14,095 bases of DNA, from assembly GCA_964549735.1 (NCBI GenBank), contig CAZJWO010000096.1, forward strand, positions 1 through 14,095. Direction: 5' to 3'. The stretch is from Glo-17 sp964549735. Its GTDB lineage: Bacteria > Krumholzibacteriota > Krumholzibacteriia > LZORAL124-64-63. Each line of letters starts with the position of its first letter. Position 1 is the stretch's first letter. Below are positions 1-7,036 of this stretch, one piece after another. A model generated the notes under the pieces. That model was not told the DNA's origin. It made no database searches and saw nothing but the letters and a program-made list of their open reading frames with translations. A program made the position numbers and the translations under genes.

Positions 1-83
1 CCGAGAAGCGCACGGCCGAGGATATCGCGCTGTTGGCCGAGGCCCTCGCCGACTTTGCCGCGGGCAAGGAGGTGCAGCCATGA
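1..83 (+). CDS. gcvPA: glycine dehydrogenase (decarboxylating) subunit 1, C-terminal end only
   Basis: Only the last 26 codons are present, in the frame starting at base 3 and stopping at TGA 81-83. The visible residues (EKRTAEDIALLAEAL..., ending KEVQP) form a charged amphipathic helix like the usual end of the glycine dehydrogenase alpha subunit. That subunit pairs with GcvPB to form the two-chain P-protein of the glycine cleavage system, which decarboxylates glycine with PLP and passes the aminomethyl group to lipoylated H-protein. The identification rests mainly on the gene that follows. The stop overlaps the gcvPB start in an ATGA arrangement, which is typical of translational coupling between the two halves. 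The gene is cut by the window edge, not truncated biologically. Confidence 0.75.
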   Translation, partial: EKRTAEDIALLAEALADFAAGKEVQP

Positions 84-1588
84 GCGGATCGATCCTGCCG
101 CCGAGCGCCTGCCAGCGCTGGCTGGGCGCCGAGACGCAGAGCCTCTTCGCCAAGGGCAGCCGCGGCCGCCGCGGCCTGACCTTGCCCGCCTGGGACGGCG
201 AACCGGTGCCGGCGGCGCTGCCCGCGGCCGCGTGCCGCGCGGCGCCCGCCGATCTGCCGGATCTCAGCGAACCCGAGGTCATGCGGCACTACACGCAGCT
301 CTCGAGCTTGAACCACCACATCGAGCGCGGCATGTACCCGCTCGGCAGCTGCACGATGAAGTACAACCCGCGCCTCAACGAGCAGATCGCCGCGCTGCCG
401 GGATTCGCGGCGCTGCATCCCGCGCAGGACGCGCAGGACATGCAAGGCCTCCTGGCCGCCTTGCGCCTGCTCGAGGACAGCCTCTGCGAGATCACCGGCC
501 TGGCGGCCTGCTGCCTGATCCCGGCGGCCGGCGCCCAGGGCGAGTACCTGGGGATGCTGGTGATCCGGGCGCTGCATCTGGCCAACGGCGAGCCGGACCG
601 TCGCGAGATCCTGATACCCGACAGCGCGCACGGCACCAATCCGGCCTCGGTCGTGCTCGCGGGCATGACGCCGCGCACGCTGGTCAGCCGCGCCGACGGA
701 CGCATCGACCTCGACGCGCTGCGCCGCGCCTGCGGTCCGCAGACCGCCGGCATCATGATCACCAACCCCAACACGCTGGGGCTGTTCGAGACGGAGATCC
801 TGGAGGTCGCCGCGATCGTGCACGCGGCGGGCGGCCGCCTCTATATGGACGGCGCGAACCTCAACGCGATCCTCGGCCGCGCCCGGCCCGGCGACATGGG
901 CTTCGACGTGGTCCACCTGAACCTGCACAAGACCTTCTCGACGCCGCACGGCGGCGGCGGCCCGGGCGCCGGTCCCATCTGCGTGACGGCCGAACTGGAG
1001 CCGTTCCTGCCGGGGCCGCGCATCGTCGCGCAGGACGACGAGTTCGTCTTCGCGCGCGAGCCGGCCGGCGGCGACGACCTCGCGATCCACGCCTGGATGG
1101 GGAACGTCGGCATCTGCCTGCGCGCGCTCAGCTACATCCTGCGCACGGGCGGCGACGGCCTGCGGCGCGTGAGCGACATGGCCGTCCTGAACGCCAACTA
1201 CCTGCTCGCGCGGCTGCGCCACATCCTGCCGGTGGACCACCCGGAGGGCTGCCTGCACGAGTTCGTCGCCAGCGGCCGCGCCTGGAAGGAGAAGTACGAC
1301 GTCCGCACGCTCGACATCGCCAAGCGCCTGCTCGATTTCGGCGTGCACGCGCCGACGATCTACTTCCCGCTCATCGTGGAGGAGGCCTTCATGGTCGAAC
1401 CCACCGAGTGCGAGCCGCGCGAGAGCCTCGACCTCTTCGTCGCGGCGCTCGAGCAGATCCATCGCGAGGCGCAGACCCGGCCGGAGCTCCTGCAGACCGC
1501 GCCCCACGCCACGCCGGTCGGCAGGCTCGACGAGGCGCAAGCCGCCCGCCAGCCGGATCTGCGCTGGCTGGGGCCGTGCAACTGTTGA
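80..1588 (+). CDS. gcvPB: glycine dehydrogenase (decarboxylating) subunit 2 (P-protein beta subunit)
   Basis: This 502-residue protein is the PLP-carrying half of the split glycine decarboxylase. It works with GcvPA in the cytoplasm to release CO2 from glycine and load the aminomethyl group on the lipoyl arm of GcvH. Family motifs are intact: YPLGSCTMKYNP (about residues 86-97), GAQGE near 151, SAHGTNPAS (182-190), and the PLP-lysine block NLHKTFSTPHGGGGPG, with the Schiff-base lysine at K284. Length is normal to slightly long for the subunit. The start is ATG at 80, preceded by the strong ribosome site AAGGAGGTG (66-74) and overlapping the gcvPA stop by 4 bp. It is followed after 7 bases by a lipoyl/octanoyl transferase gene, which fits one operon for glycine cleavage. 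No broken motif or frameshift was seen. Confidence 0.95.
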   Translation: MSGSILPPSACQRWLGAETQSLFAKGSRGRRGLTLPAWDGEPVPAALPAAACRAAPADLPDLSEPEVMRHYTQLSSLNHHIERGMYPLGSCTMKYNPRLNEQIAALPGFAALHPAQDAQDMQGLLAALRLLEDSLCEITGLAACCLIPAAGAQGEYLGMLVIRALHLANGEPDRREILIPDSAHGTNPASVVLAGMTPRTLVSRADGRIDLDALRRACGPQTAGIMITNPNTLGLFETEILEVAAIVHAAGGRLYMDGANLNAILGRARPGDMGFDVVHLNLHKTFSTPHGGGGPGAGPICVTAELEPFLPGPRIVAQDDEFVFAREPAGGDDLAIHAWMGNVGICLRALSYILRTGGDGLRRVSDMAVLNANYLLARLRHILPVDHPEGCLHEFVASGRAWKEKYDVRTLDIAKRLLDFGVHAPTIYFPLIVEEAFMVEPTECEPRESLDLFVAALEQIHREAQTRPELLQTAPHATPVGRLDEAQAARQPDLRWLGPCNC

Positions 1589-1595
1589 GCCGGCG

Positions 1596-2369
1596 ATGTC
1601 GTCCCTGCTGCACGTGATCGTCGATGGGCCCCTCGCGGGGTCCGTCAACATGCAGCGCGACGCCGAGCTCCTGGAGCGCTGGCGCCCGCCGCAGCCGCCG
1701 CTCCTGCGCCTCTACTGGTGGCAGCCCTACGCCGTCAGCTACGGCTTCCACCAGCGGCGCGCCGATTTCGACGACGCGGCCATCGCGCGCCTCGGCTTCG
1801 ACCTGGTGCAGCGGCCGACCGGCGGCCGCGCCATCCTGCACGCCGAGGAATTGACCTACTGCGTCGTCGGCCCCAGCCCCTCGCCGCTCTTCGGCGACAG
1901 CCTGCACTCCTGCTACGCGCGCATCAACGAGGCCCTGGTCGCCTTCCTGCGCGATCTGGGCTACGCGCCGGAGATCTCCGGCGGCGAGGAGCGCGGCGAG
2001 ATGCGCCAGGCCGTGTGCTTCAAGAGCGCCGGCCAGCACGAGATCCGCATCGATGGCCGCAAGATCGTCGGCTCGGCGCAGCGGCGCGGCGCGGGAGCCT
2101 TCCTGCAGCACGGCTCGATCCTGACCGGCCCGCGCCATGCCGATCTGCTGGCTTGCCTGCAGCCCGCGCGACGGGGCGCGCTGTCGCGCGAGCAGCTCCT
2201 GACCGCCACGACTGACCTCGGCAGGTTGCGCGGCCGACCGTGGACCGCGGACGAGCTGCCGGATCTCGCGGTGCGCGCCGCCACGGCGTTCGCCGCCGCG
2301 TTCGCGCTCTCGCCGCGCTACGTGAGCTGGGAAGACCTCGCCCGCGAGATGGACGCCGGCGACCGCTGA
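1596..2369 (+). CDS. lipoate/octanoate protein transferase, LplA/LipM family
   Basis: A 257-residue cytoplasmic protein of the biotin/lipoate A/B ligase fold. Key blocks are RPTGGRAILH (73-82), the core substrate-binding motif of the family; a conserved-looking Cys, C141, in AVCF; and DGRKIVGSAQ with K156, followed by LQHGSI. The Cys followed by a Lys in GRK..GSAQ resembles LipM/LipL-type octanoyl or lipoyl transferases, where a Cys carries the acyl thioester. The protein also lacks room for the C-terminal accessory domain of E. coli-type LplA. An octanoyltransferase or amidotransferase is therefore somewhat more likely than an ATP-using ligase, but this cannot be settled here. The start is ATG 1596, 7 bases after gcvPB, without a strong ribosome site, so translation is probably coupled. 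The context suggests it lipoylates GcvH. Confidence 0.85.
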   Translation: MSSLLHVIVDGPLAGSVNMQRDAELLERWRPPQPPLLRLYWWQPYAVSYGFHQRRADFDDAAIARLGFDLVQRPTGGRAILHAEELTYCVVGPSPSPLFGDSLHSCYARINEALVAFLRDLGYAPEISGGEERGEMRQAVCFKSAGQHEIRIDGRKIVGSAQRRGAGAFLQHGSILTGPRHADLLACLQPARRGALSREQLLTATTDLGRLRGRPWTADELPDLAVRAATAFAAAFALSPRYVSWEDLAREMDAGDR

Positions 2370-2380
2370 GCGCGGCTCTG

Positions 2381-3652
2381 TCAGAACATCAGCTGGGTGC
2401 TCAACCCGAAGCCGACGCCGCGCGTCGCCGAGCCGCCCAGTCCGCCGCGGCTCATGACAGCCACGTCGATGTGCCAGAAGCCCAGCCGCAGACCGAATCC
2501 GCCCGCCGCGCTGGCGCCCACGTGACCGCCGAGCGAAAGACCGGCGCGCGGCGCCAGCACGGCCAGCGGCCGCCACTCGGCGCCGACGTTCAGGCGCGGC
2601 TTCGTGCTCGTGCCGGCGCGGTCGGTGAAGCCCTGGACGTAGTCCGCGGCCACGAGCCAGCGGCCGCTGTCGCGCGCGGCCCCCAGGCGCAGGGTGCGCG
2701 GCAGGTGCGTCGCCAGGCCGGCGACCGCGTACGAGGTGTCGTGATCGGCGATGCCGTCGTCGCGTTGATCGTTCAGGAGGTTGATCTGGCTCGCGGTCAC
2801 CCGGTACTCGGTGCGCTCGACCTCGCCGCGCCAGCTCAGGCGCGCCAGCGCGTTGTCCAGGGCCAGGCCCACGGTCCAACCGCCCGGCGCCAGCCAGGCG
2901 GCGCCGAGATCCAGGCCGTAGCCCTCGCCGTCCTCGGCGGTCAGGGCCGACAGGTAGGCTTCGCCGCCGATCTCGCCGGGGCCGGTCGTCACGCTGCCGC
3001 GCGACTCCTCGACCCGCAGTTCGTAGAAGCCGCGCAGGTAGCTCGCGGTGGCGCCTACGGCCAGGCGGCCGAGCGGCCCGTCATGGATCTGCTGGCCCCA
3101 GCTCACGGAGAGCTTCCCGAGCGCGAGACCGTCGCCCCAGGTGTCGCTGAAATCGACGGTCTGGTCCGGCTCGTTGCCGAACAGCACGATGTCGAACACG
3201 TCGCGATCCAGCTGGCCGCGGCCGACGGCGACGGCGCCGGTCGACAGCGCGAAGCGGCCGATCTGCAGACCGAGGGCGCCCGCGCGGACGCCGGCGTCGA
3301 GGCGGAACCCGTCCTGCGGGATGTCCGCCAGCAGGCGCTGCTTGTCGACGTACGTCAGCTCTTGCCCGGAGACCTCGTTGTAGCGCCCGAGCGAGAAGCT
3401 GTTGTTGTGGACGTCAAAGGCCACGCCCGCGAGCCGCAGGCTGGCGCCGCGGCTCAGCGCCAGGCCGGCGGGGTTCCAGGCCGCCGCCGCCAGGCCGCGC
3501 GCGGCGGCGGTATGGGCCTCGCCCATCGCCAGCGCGCGGGCGTCGACGTCGGCCGCGGCCTTGGCCGCCGGCAGGGCGGCGATCACGACCCACCCCCAGA
3601 ACAGGCTCCGGGTGCGCGAGCGGGGAGCGTTGTGGCGTCTGCGTGGCGTCAT
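2381..3652 (-). CDS. DUF5723/PorV-like outer-membrane beta-barrel protein
   Basis: A 423-residue exported protein. Residues 1 to about 34 form a signal peptide: an Arg-rich start, then a hydrophobic run FWGWVVIAALPAA, with likely cleavage near KAAA-DVDA. The mature N-terminus has the pattern DARALAMGEAHTAAARGLAAAAWNPAGLA (only parts quoted as motif), the MG..-NPAGLA signature shared by PorV, UPF0164 and TraF_2-type barrels. The segment with NNSFSL, YNEVSG, YVDKQRLL and later LLFGN (about 83-160) resembles DUF5723 proteins from memory. The rest alternates polar and hydrophobic residues as beta-barrel strands do and ends in Phe (LSTQLMF). The start is set by GGAGG (read from 3661-3665, minus strand), 8 bases before ATG 3652. 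It lies 50 bp downstream of the lipoprotein gene in the same operon. The transported substrate, if any, is unknown. Confidence 0.75.
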   Translation of the reverse strand: MTPRRRHNAPRSRTRSLFWGWVVIAALPAAKAAADVDARALAMGEAHTAAARGLAAAAWNPAGLALSRGASLRLAGVAFDVHNNSFSLGRYNEVSGQELTYVDKQRLLADIPQDGFRLDAGVRAGALGLQIGRFALSTGAVAVGRGQLDRDVFDIVLFGNEPDQTVDFSDTWGDGLALGKLSVSWGQQIHDGPLGRLAVGATASYLRGFYELRVEESRGSVTTGPGEIGGEAYLSALTAEDGEGYGLDLGAAWLAPGGWTVGLALDNALARLSWRGEVERTEYRVTASQINLLNDQRDDGIADHDTSYAVAGLATHLPRTLRLGAARDSGRWLVAADYVQGFTDRAGTSTKPRLNVGAEWRPLAVLAPRAGLSLGGHVGASAAGGFGLRLGFWHIDVAVMSRGGLGGSATRGVGFGLSTQLMF

Positions 3653-3702
3653 CGGTCGTGCCTCCAGAGCGGAGCGCCGGGTACGGCCCGGCGCGGCCAG
3701 GT

Positions 3703-5754
3703 TCAGCGGGTGTCCCGCACGACGACATCCAGGCGGACCAGGCCCTGGACCGTGAGGTGGTCCGTGGTCATGATGCGCACGGGGTCGCCTTCGGTGCTGG
3801 GCAAGTTCACCTCGATCAGACTGTGCAGGCCGGCCGTGGCCAGCAGGCGGCTCTCGGCCGCCGTCAGCGCGACGACCGGCTCGCTGAGCCTCGGCTCGAC
3901 CACGACGCCGGCGTCGCCGGTCTGTCCCGCCAGCACGGCGACCGGTCCGACGGCCAGCAGGGGAGCGGTCTTCAGCGCCTCGGGATCCGTGCCGAACAGC
4001 AGCCGCGCCTGCACCCCGACCGGCAGGTGGTTCAGGATCTGCAGACGGACCTCGGCCGCGCCGAGGTGATCCTCGATGAGGTCGCGGGTGTCCTGCTCGA
4101 GATCCAGCGCCTTGGTCGCGCCATAGAGCTGAGAGGAGGCGATGACCACCTCCACGGGCGAGACGATCTCCCAGTGGACCGTCGCGGCGTCGCCCTGCCG
4201 CACGGTGACCAGCGCGCCGTCGCCGCCCAGTTCGACGCGGCCGGCGAGGCTGATCTCGGTCGGCAGGTGATTCAGGAAGTCGACGACCGCGCTGTTGGTC
4301 TCGTCCAGGACGACGCGCGTGATGCCGGCGCGGTCCTCGCTGGCGGCCTCGATGGCCTGCGCGACCTGGAGGGTGCGCTCGCCGCCCGCTTGGTTGATGC
4401 CGACGAGCTCGAAGCTCGCCAGAGCCGCGACGCTGGCGGTGTTCGTCAGCTCGAGCACGAGGCTGGCGCGACGCAGCGTCAGGCCGTCCAACTCGTCCGG
4501 CAGGTCGACCTGTTCGAGGACGGGGACCAGATCGTAGCTCATCGCGGGCACCGTGCCGGTCACGCTCGCGAACTCGAGGCGACCGCCGCTGATGTCCGCC
4601 CGCACGCCCTGATCGGCCTGCAGGAGCACGTATTGGCCGCCGCTGCCGGGACTGCTGACCGTCACGCTCGCCGCCAGCTCGGCGAGCAGCTCGCCGGCGC
4701 CGGCCAGCACGCGGTGGCCGGCGAAGTCGACCTCGCGCGTCTGGTGGCCGCCGCCGGGCAGGTCGAAGATCAGCTGCAGCGGCTGGCCGGCCGGGTCGCG
4801 GACCGCTGCCCAGACGACCGTCGCCTGGCATGCGATCGCCATCTCGTTGGTCAGCGCGACGCTCAGGACGCCCTCGCTGATCTCGGCGTGCGCCACGCCG
4901 TAGTCGGCGGGCAGCGGCGTCGTGAACGCGGTGGCCAGCGACTGGGCCGGCACGATGGCCTCGGCCTCGCTGACCCGCAGGCCCGTGAACGACGCTTGCA
5001 CCGCGATGGCGGCCTGCGCGTCGACCGGCACGGCCTGGCCGCCGGAACCAGGCGAACCGCCGGCGAGCCGCACGGCGACCTCGCCCGGCAGTTCGACGCC
5101 GGCGAGGTCGGCGGTGCGCTGGGCCTGCCCGCCAGGCGCGATCGGGTCGAAGTCGACGCTCGCCAGGACGATCGCGGTCGCAGGGTCGCGCAGTTCGAGG
5201 ACCAGGCGGTCCGGTCCGGCCTCGGCCGAGACCGCGACCGGCAGGCCGTTGCTGAGACTGATCGTGAGGGTCCCGGCGGCGACGCTGGCGCGGCGCAGAT
5301 CGGCGATGTCTTCGGCGCCGCTCTGGCTGGCGAAGGTGAACGCCGGCACGGGAGTCGTGGCGCCGTCGAGCCCGGCGGCGGCGGGGTAGAGGCCAGCGAG
5401 CGTGAAGCTGACGTCGACGCCGCTGTCGAGATCCAGGGTGAACGTGCCCAGTTCGCCGACGATGCGCTGGCTCGGGAACGAGGCGCCCAGGTCGAAGTCG
5501 AGGCCGACGGTCGCCGGTTCGCCGCTGATCCAGAAACCGAGGGTGCCGTCGTCCAGGGCGATGAGATGGTCCTGGTCGTCGATCAGGTCGGCGATCTCGA
5601 ACCGCTCGACTCCCAGCGGCAAGGCCAGAGTCGTCGTGAACGTCGGCAGCTGCGGCTCGGCTATCTCGCAGCCGAGCAGCGCGAGTCCGCAATGGCCGCC
5701 GAGCAGCAACCAGAGCGGCAGGAGACGGGTCGGCGGGGGCAAGCGGCGTTTCAT
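3703..5754 (-). CDS. repeat-containing lipoprotein of unknown function
   Basis: A 683-residue protein with a lipoprotein signal: basic MKRR start, hydrophobic run to about residue 28, and LLGC at 26-29 giving lipid-anchored C29. No known enzyme motif is visible. From about residue 156 the chain is built of related beta-rich modules of about 134 residues (roughly 156-289, 290-425, 426-565 and a partial 566-683). Landmarks recur: SNGLP 168, TNEMA 302, TNTAS 437, LNHLP 494 and 574, and SPGSGGQ at 234 and 368. The start ATG 5754 has AAAGGA (5762-5767 read on minus) 7 bases upstream. Longer in-frame starts exist upstream but would bury the signal peptide. The gene is first in a two-gene operon with the DUF5723-like barrel, so an envelope partnership with it is likely. 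An adhesion or structural role is a guess only. Confidence 0.8.
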   Translation of the reverse strand: MKRRLPPPTRLLPLWLLLGGHCGLALLGCEIAEPQLPTFTTTLALPLGVERFEIADLIDDQDHLIALDDGTLGFWISGEPATVGLDFDLGASFPSQRIVGELGTFTLDLDSGVDVSFTLAGLYPAAAGLDGATTPVPAFTFASQSGAEDIADLRRASVAAGTLTISLSNGLPVAVSAEAGPDRLVLELRDPATAIVLASVDFDPIAPGGQAQRTADLAGVELPGEVAVRLAGGSPGSGGQAVPVDAQAAIAVQASFTGLRVSEAEAIVPAQSLATAFTTPLPADYGVAHAEISEGVLSVALTNEMAIACQATVVWAAVRDPAGQPLQLIFDLPGGGHQTREVDFAGHRVLAGAGELLAELAASVTVSSPGSGGQYVLLQADQGVRADISGGRLEFASVTGTVPAMSYDLVPVLEQVDLPDELDGLTLRRASLVLELTNTASVAALASFELVGINQAGGERTLQVAQAIEAASEDRAGITRVVLDETNSAVVDFLNHLPTEISLAGRVELGGDGALVTVRQGDAATVHWEIVSPVEVVIASSQLYGATKALDLEQDTRDLIEDHLGAAEVRLQILNHLPVGVQARLLFGTDPEALKTAPLLAVGPVAVLAGQTGDAGVVVEPRLSEPVVALTAAESRLLATAGLHSLIEVNLPSTEGDPVRIMTTDHLTVQGLVRLDVVVRDTR
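3706..5289 (-). repeat. about 134-residue tandem modules within the lipoprotein
   Basis: The internal modules are diverged at DNA level but show period-keeping landmarks: Asn-containing strand motifs at residues 168, 302 and 437 (spacing 134 and 135) and SPGSGGQ at 234 and 368 (spacing 134). The LNHLP pair (bases 4261-4275 and 4021-4035) is 14 of 15 identical in DNA, 240 bp apart. Confidence 0.65.
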
Positions 5755-5948
5755 CGCGCGGTCCTTTGCTGGCGGGGCTCGGTGCACGGGACGGCGCCGG
5801 CGTAGGAAATCGCGTTCCAGCGGCCGCGGCGGGGCAGCATCGGACCTTCTGGGGAACCATGGGCCACCCCACGGGATGGCGGGACATCGTCGCCGCCAGG
5901 GCGTATCGTGCAATCCGGCCATGCGTCGCGCTTTCCGGTTGCAGCTTG

Positions 5949-5968
5949 CAAGAGCCCCGGCGCTCTTG
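5949..5968. promoter_or_regulatory. inverted repeat ending on the -35 box (putative operator 1)
   Basis: CAAGAGC (5949-5955) and GCTCTTG (5962-5968) are perfect 7-bp arms around the six bases CCCGGC. Counting the inner CCGG, 18 of 20 positions are symmetric. The right arm contains the first three bases of the -35 hexamer TTGACC. There is no T tract and no gene ends here, so an operator is a better reading than a terminator. Confidence 0.5.
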
Positions 5969-5994
5969 ACCGTCCGCGGGACGGTTCTTAGTAT
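5966..5994 (+). promoter_or_regulatory. sigma-70-type promoter of the ABC importer operon
   Basis: TTGACC (5966-5971) and TAGTAT (5989-5994) are separated by 17 bases. This predicts a transcript start near 6001 and a leader of about 50 nt before GTG 6050. The match is five of six at -35 and four of six at -10. Confidence 0.6.
5969..5985. promoter_or_regulatory. inverted repeat in the promoter spacer (putative operator 2)
   Basis: ACCGTCC (5969-5975), GCG, then GGACGGT (5979-5985) form a perfect 7-bp dyad lying between the -35 and -10 boxes, starting at the base after operator 1. A protein bound here would cover the promoter. Confidence 0.5.
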
Positions 5995-6037
5995 CCGGTT
6001 GCTGCGATGACGTCCGTTGCCGCGGCGACCTTCTCGC

Positions 6038-6043
6038 GAGAGG
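6038..6043 (+). promoter_or_regulatory. ribosome binding site choosing GTG 6050
   Basis: GAGAGG lies 6 bases before GTG 6050. The alternative in-frame TTG at 6017 has no comparable site and would add eleven Arg/Ser/Pro-rich residues before a typical permease N-terminus. Confidence 0.6.
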
Positions 6044-6049
6044 TCCGGT

Positions 6050-7036
6050 GTGCCGCGTTACCTGCTGCGTCGCCTGCTGAGTTCCCTGCTGCTCATCCTG
6101 GGCCTGCTGAGCGTGGTCTTCTTCCTGGTGCGGCTGATGCCGGGCGATCCGGCCGATCTCATCGACGAGCAGCACCTCGGCGCCGAGACGCGCCAACTCG
6201 TCCGCGAACGTCTGGGCCTGACCGGCCCGCTGGCCGTTCAGTACGCGAAATGGCTCGGCGGCGTGCTGCGCGGCGACTGGGGATTCAGCCTGCGCCAGCA
6301 GCGGCCGGTCGCCGCGGTCCTGCGCGAGGCCATTCCCGCGACGCTGGTCCTGACGGTGACGGCATTCCTGCTCGAACTGGCCGCGGGCCTCTCGGTCGGT
6401 CTGCTGGCGGCCAGCCATCCGCACCGCTGGCGAGCTCGCCTGCTGAACGTCGGCGGCCTCGTCCTGTATTCCCTGCCGAGCTTCTGGCTCGGCCTGATGG
6501 CCATCCTGGTCTTCTCGCGCACGTTGGGCTGGCTGCCGGCCGGCGGCATGCACGCGCCCGACGCGGATCTGCTGCCACCGCTGGCCAGATGGCTCGACCT
6601 GGGCCGACACCTGGCGCTGCCGGTCGTGGTGCTGGGGCTCGGCAATTTCGCCGTGACCGCGCGCCACGTGCGCGCCAGCGTCGCGCGCGTCCTGGCCAGC
6701 GACTGGATCCTGGCGGCGCGCGCGCGCGGTATCGGCGAGGCGCGCATCCTCTGGCGGCACGGTCTGCGCGGCGCTCTGCTGCCGGTCTTCACCCTGGCGG
6801 GCCTGAGTCTGCCGGGGCTGCTGGGCGGCGCGGTGGCGGTCGAGACGGTCTTCGGCTGGCCGGGCATGGGGCGTGTCGCGGTCCAGGCGCTCCTGGCGCG
6901 CGACTACCCGGTCATCATGGCCGTCACCGCGGTCGCGGCCGTCCTGGTCGCCCTCGGCTCGTTGCTGGCCGATCTGGCCTGCCGCTGGGCCGATCCCCGC
7001 CTGCGTCTGGAAGCCGGCTGGGAGGAGGTCCGCTGA
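6050..7036 (+). CDS. peptide/nickel-type ABC transporter permease (DppB/OppB family)
   Basis: A 328-residue inner-membrane permease. The N-terminus PRYLLRRLLSSLLLILGLL opens the first membrane helix (about 10-28) and is followed by the typical RLMPGDPA (28-35). GDWGFSLR (75-82) is the family's periplasmic mark. Further hydrophobic segments lie near 98-121, 133-156, 186-206, 244-266 and 286-309. The EAA coupling loop is at about 218-246 (DWILAARARGIG...LP) and docks on the ATPase. The length is normal. The start GTG 6050 was chosen by ribosome site and by similarity of the N-terminus. The stop overlaps the next ATG by one base (TGATG). It is the first gene of the operon downstream of the promoter at 5966. 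The substrate could be a peptide, nickel or another small solute; the sequence does not say. Confidence 0.9.
   Translation: MPRYLLRRLLSSLLLILGLLSVVFFLVRLMPGDPADLIDEQHLGAETRQLVRERLGLTGPLAVQYAKWLGGVLRGDWGFSLRQQRPVAAVLREAIPATLVLTVTAFLLELAAGLSVGLLAASHPHRWRARLLNVGGLVLYSLPSFWLGLMAILVFSRTLGWLPAGGMHAPDADLLPPLARWLDLGRHLALPVVVLGLGNFAVTARHVRASVARVLASDWILAARARGIGEARILWRHGLRGALLPVFTLAGLSLPGLLGGAVAVETVFGWPGMGRVAVQALLARDYPVIMAVTAVAAVLVALGSLLADLACRWADPRLRLEAGWEEVR

Larger units (their letters stand above)
5755..6049. other. divergent intergenic control region
   Basis: 295 bases lie between the lipoprotein gene (minus) and the first ABC permease gene (plus). The right half holds a plus-strand promoter and two adjacent dyads. 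No convincing promoter could be recognised for the minus-strand operon, although one is expected here. No RNA gene, riboswitch or conserved small ORF was recognised. Confidence 0.7.

Noticed and set aside
2368..2378. GAGC-GCG-GCTC hairpin as a terminator
   Set aside because: Only 4-bp arms and no T run on either strand.
3643..5805. A 720-codon plus-strand open frame opposite the lipoprotein gene
   Set aside because: Composition is rich in Arg, Gln, Asp and His with no hydrophobic core or motif, while the minus strand has a lipobox, ribosome site and repeated modules.
5755..5950. Minus-strand promoter for the lipoprotein operon
   Set aside because: Candidates such as TTGCAC or GATACG do not combine with acceptable spacing, so no call was made although a promoter must exist.
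5944..5968. CAAGAGC/GCTCTTG stem as a rho-independent terminator
   Set aside because: No gene ends upstream in either direction, no T tract follows, and it overlaps a -35 box.
6017..6049. TTG 6017 as start of the first permease
   Set aside because: It would add eleven charged residues before a typical OppB N-terminus, and GTG 6050 has a better ribosome site.
2381..6760. A 4.4-kb minus-strand open frame (1459 codons) spanning two operons
   Set aside because: Only its last 423 codons look like protein, with signal peptide, ribosome site and barrel pattern. The rest is Arg/Pro/Gly-rich, lies out of frame with the lipoprotein and opposite the permease, and is a product of high GC.
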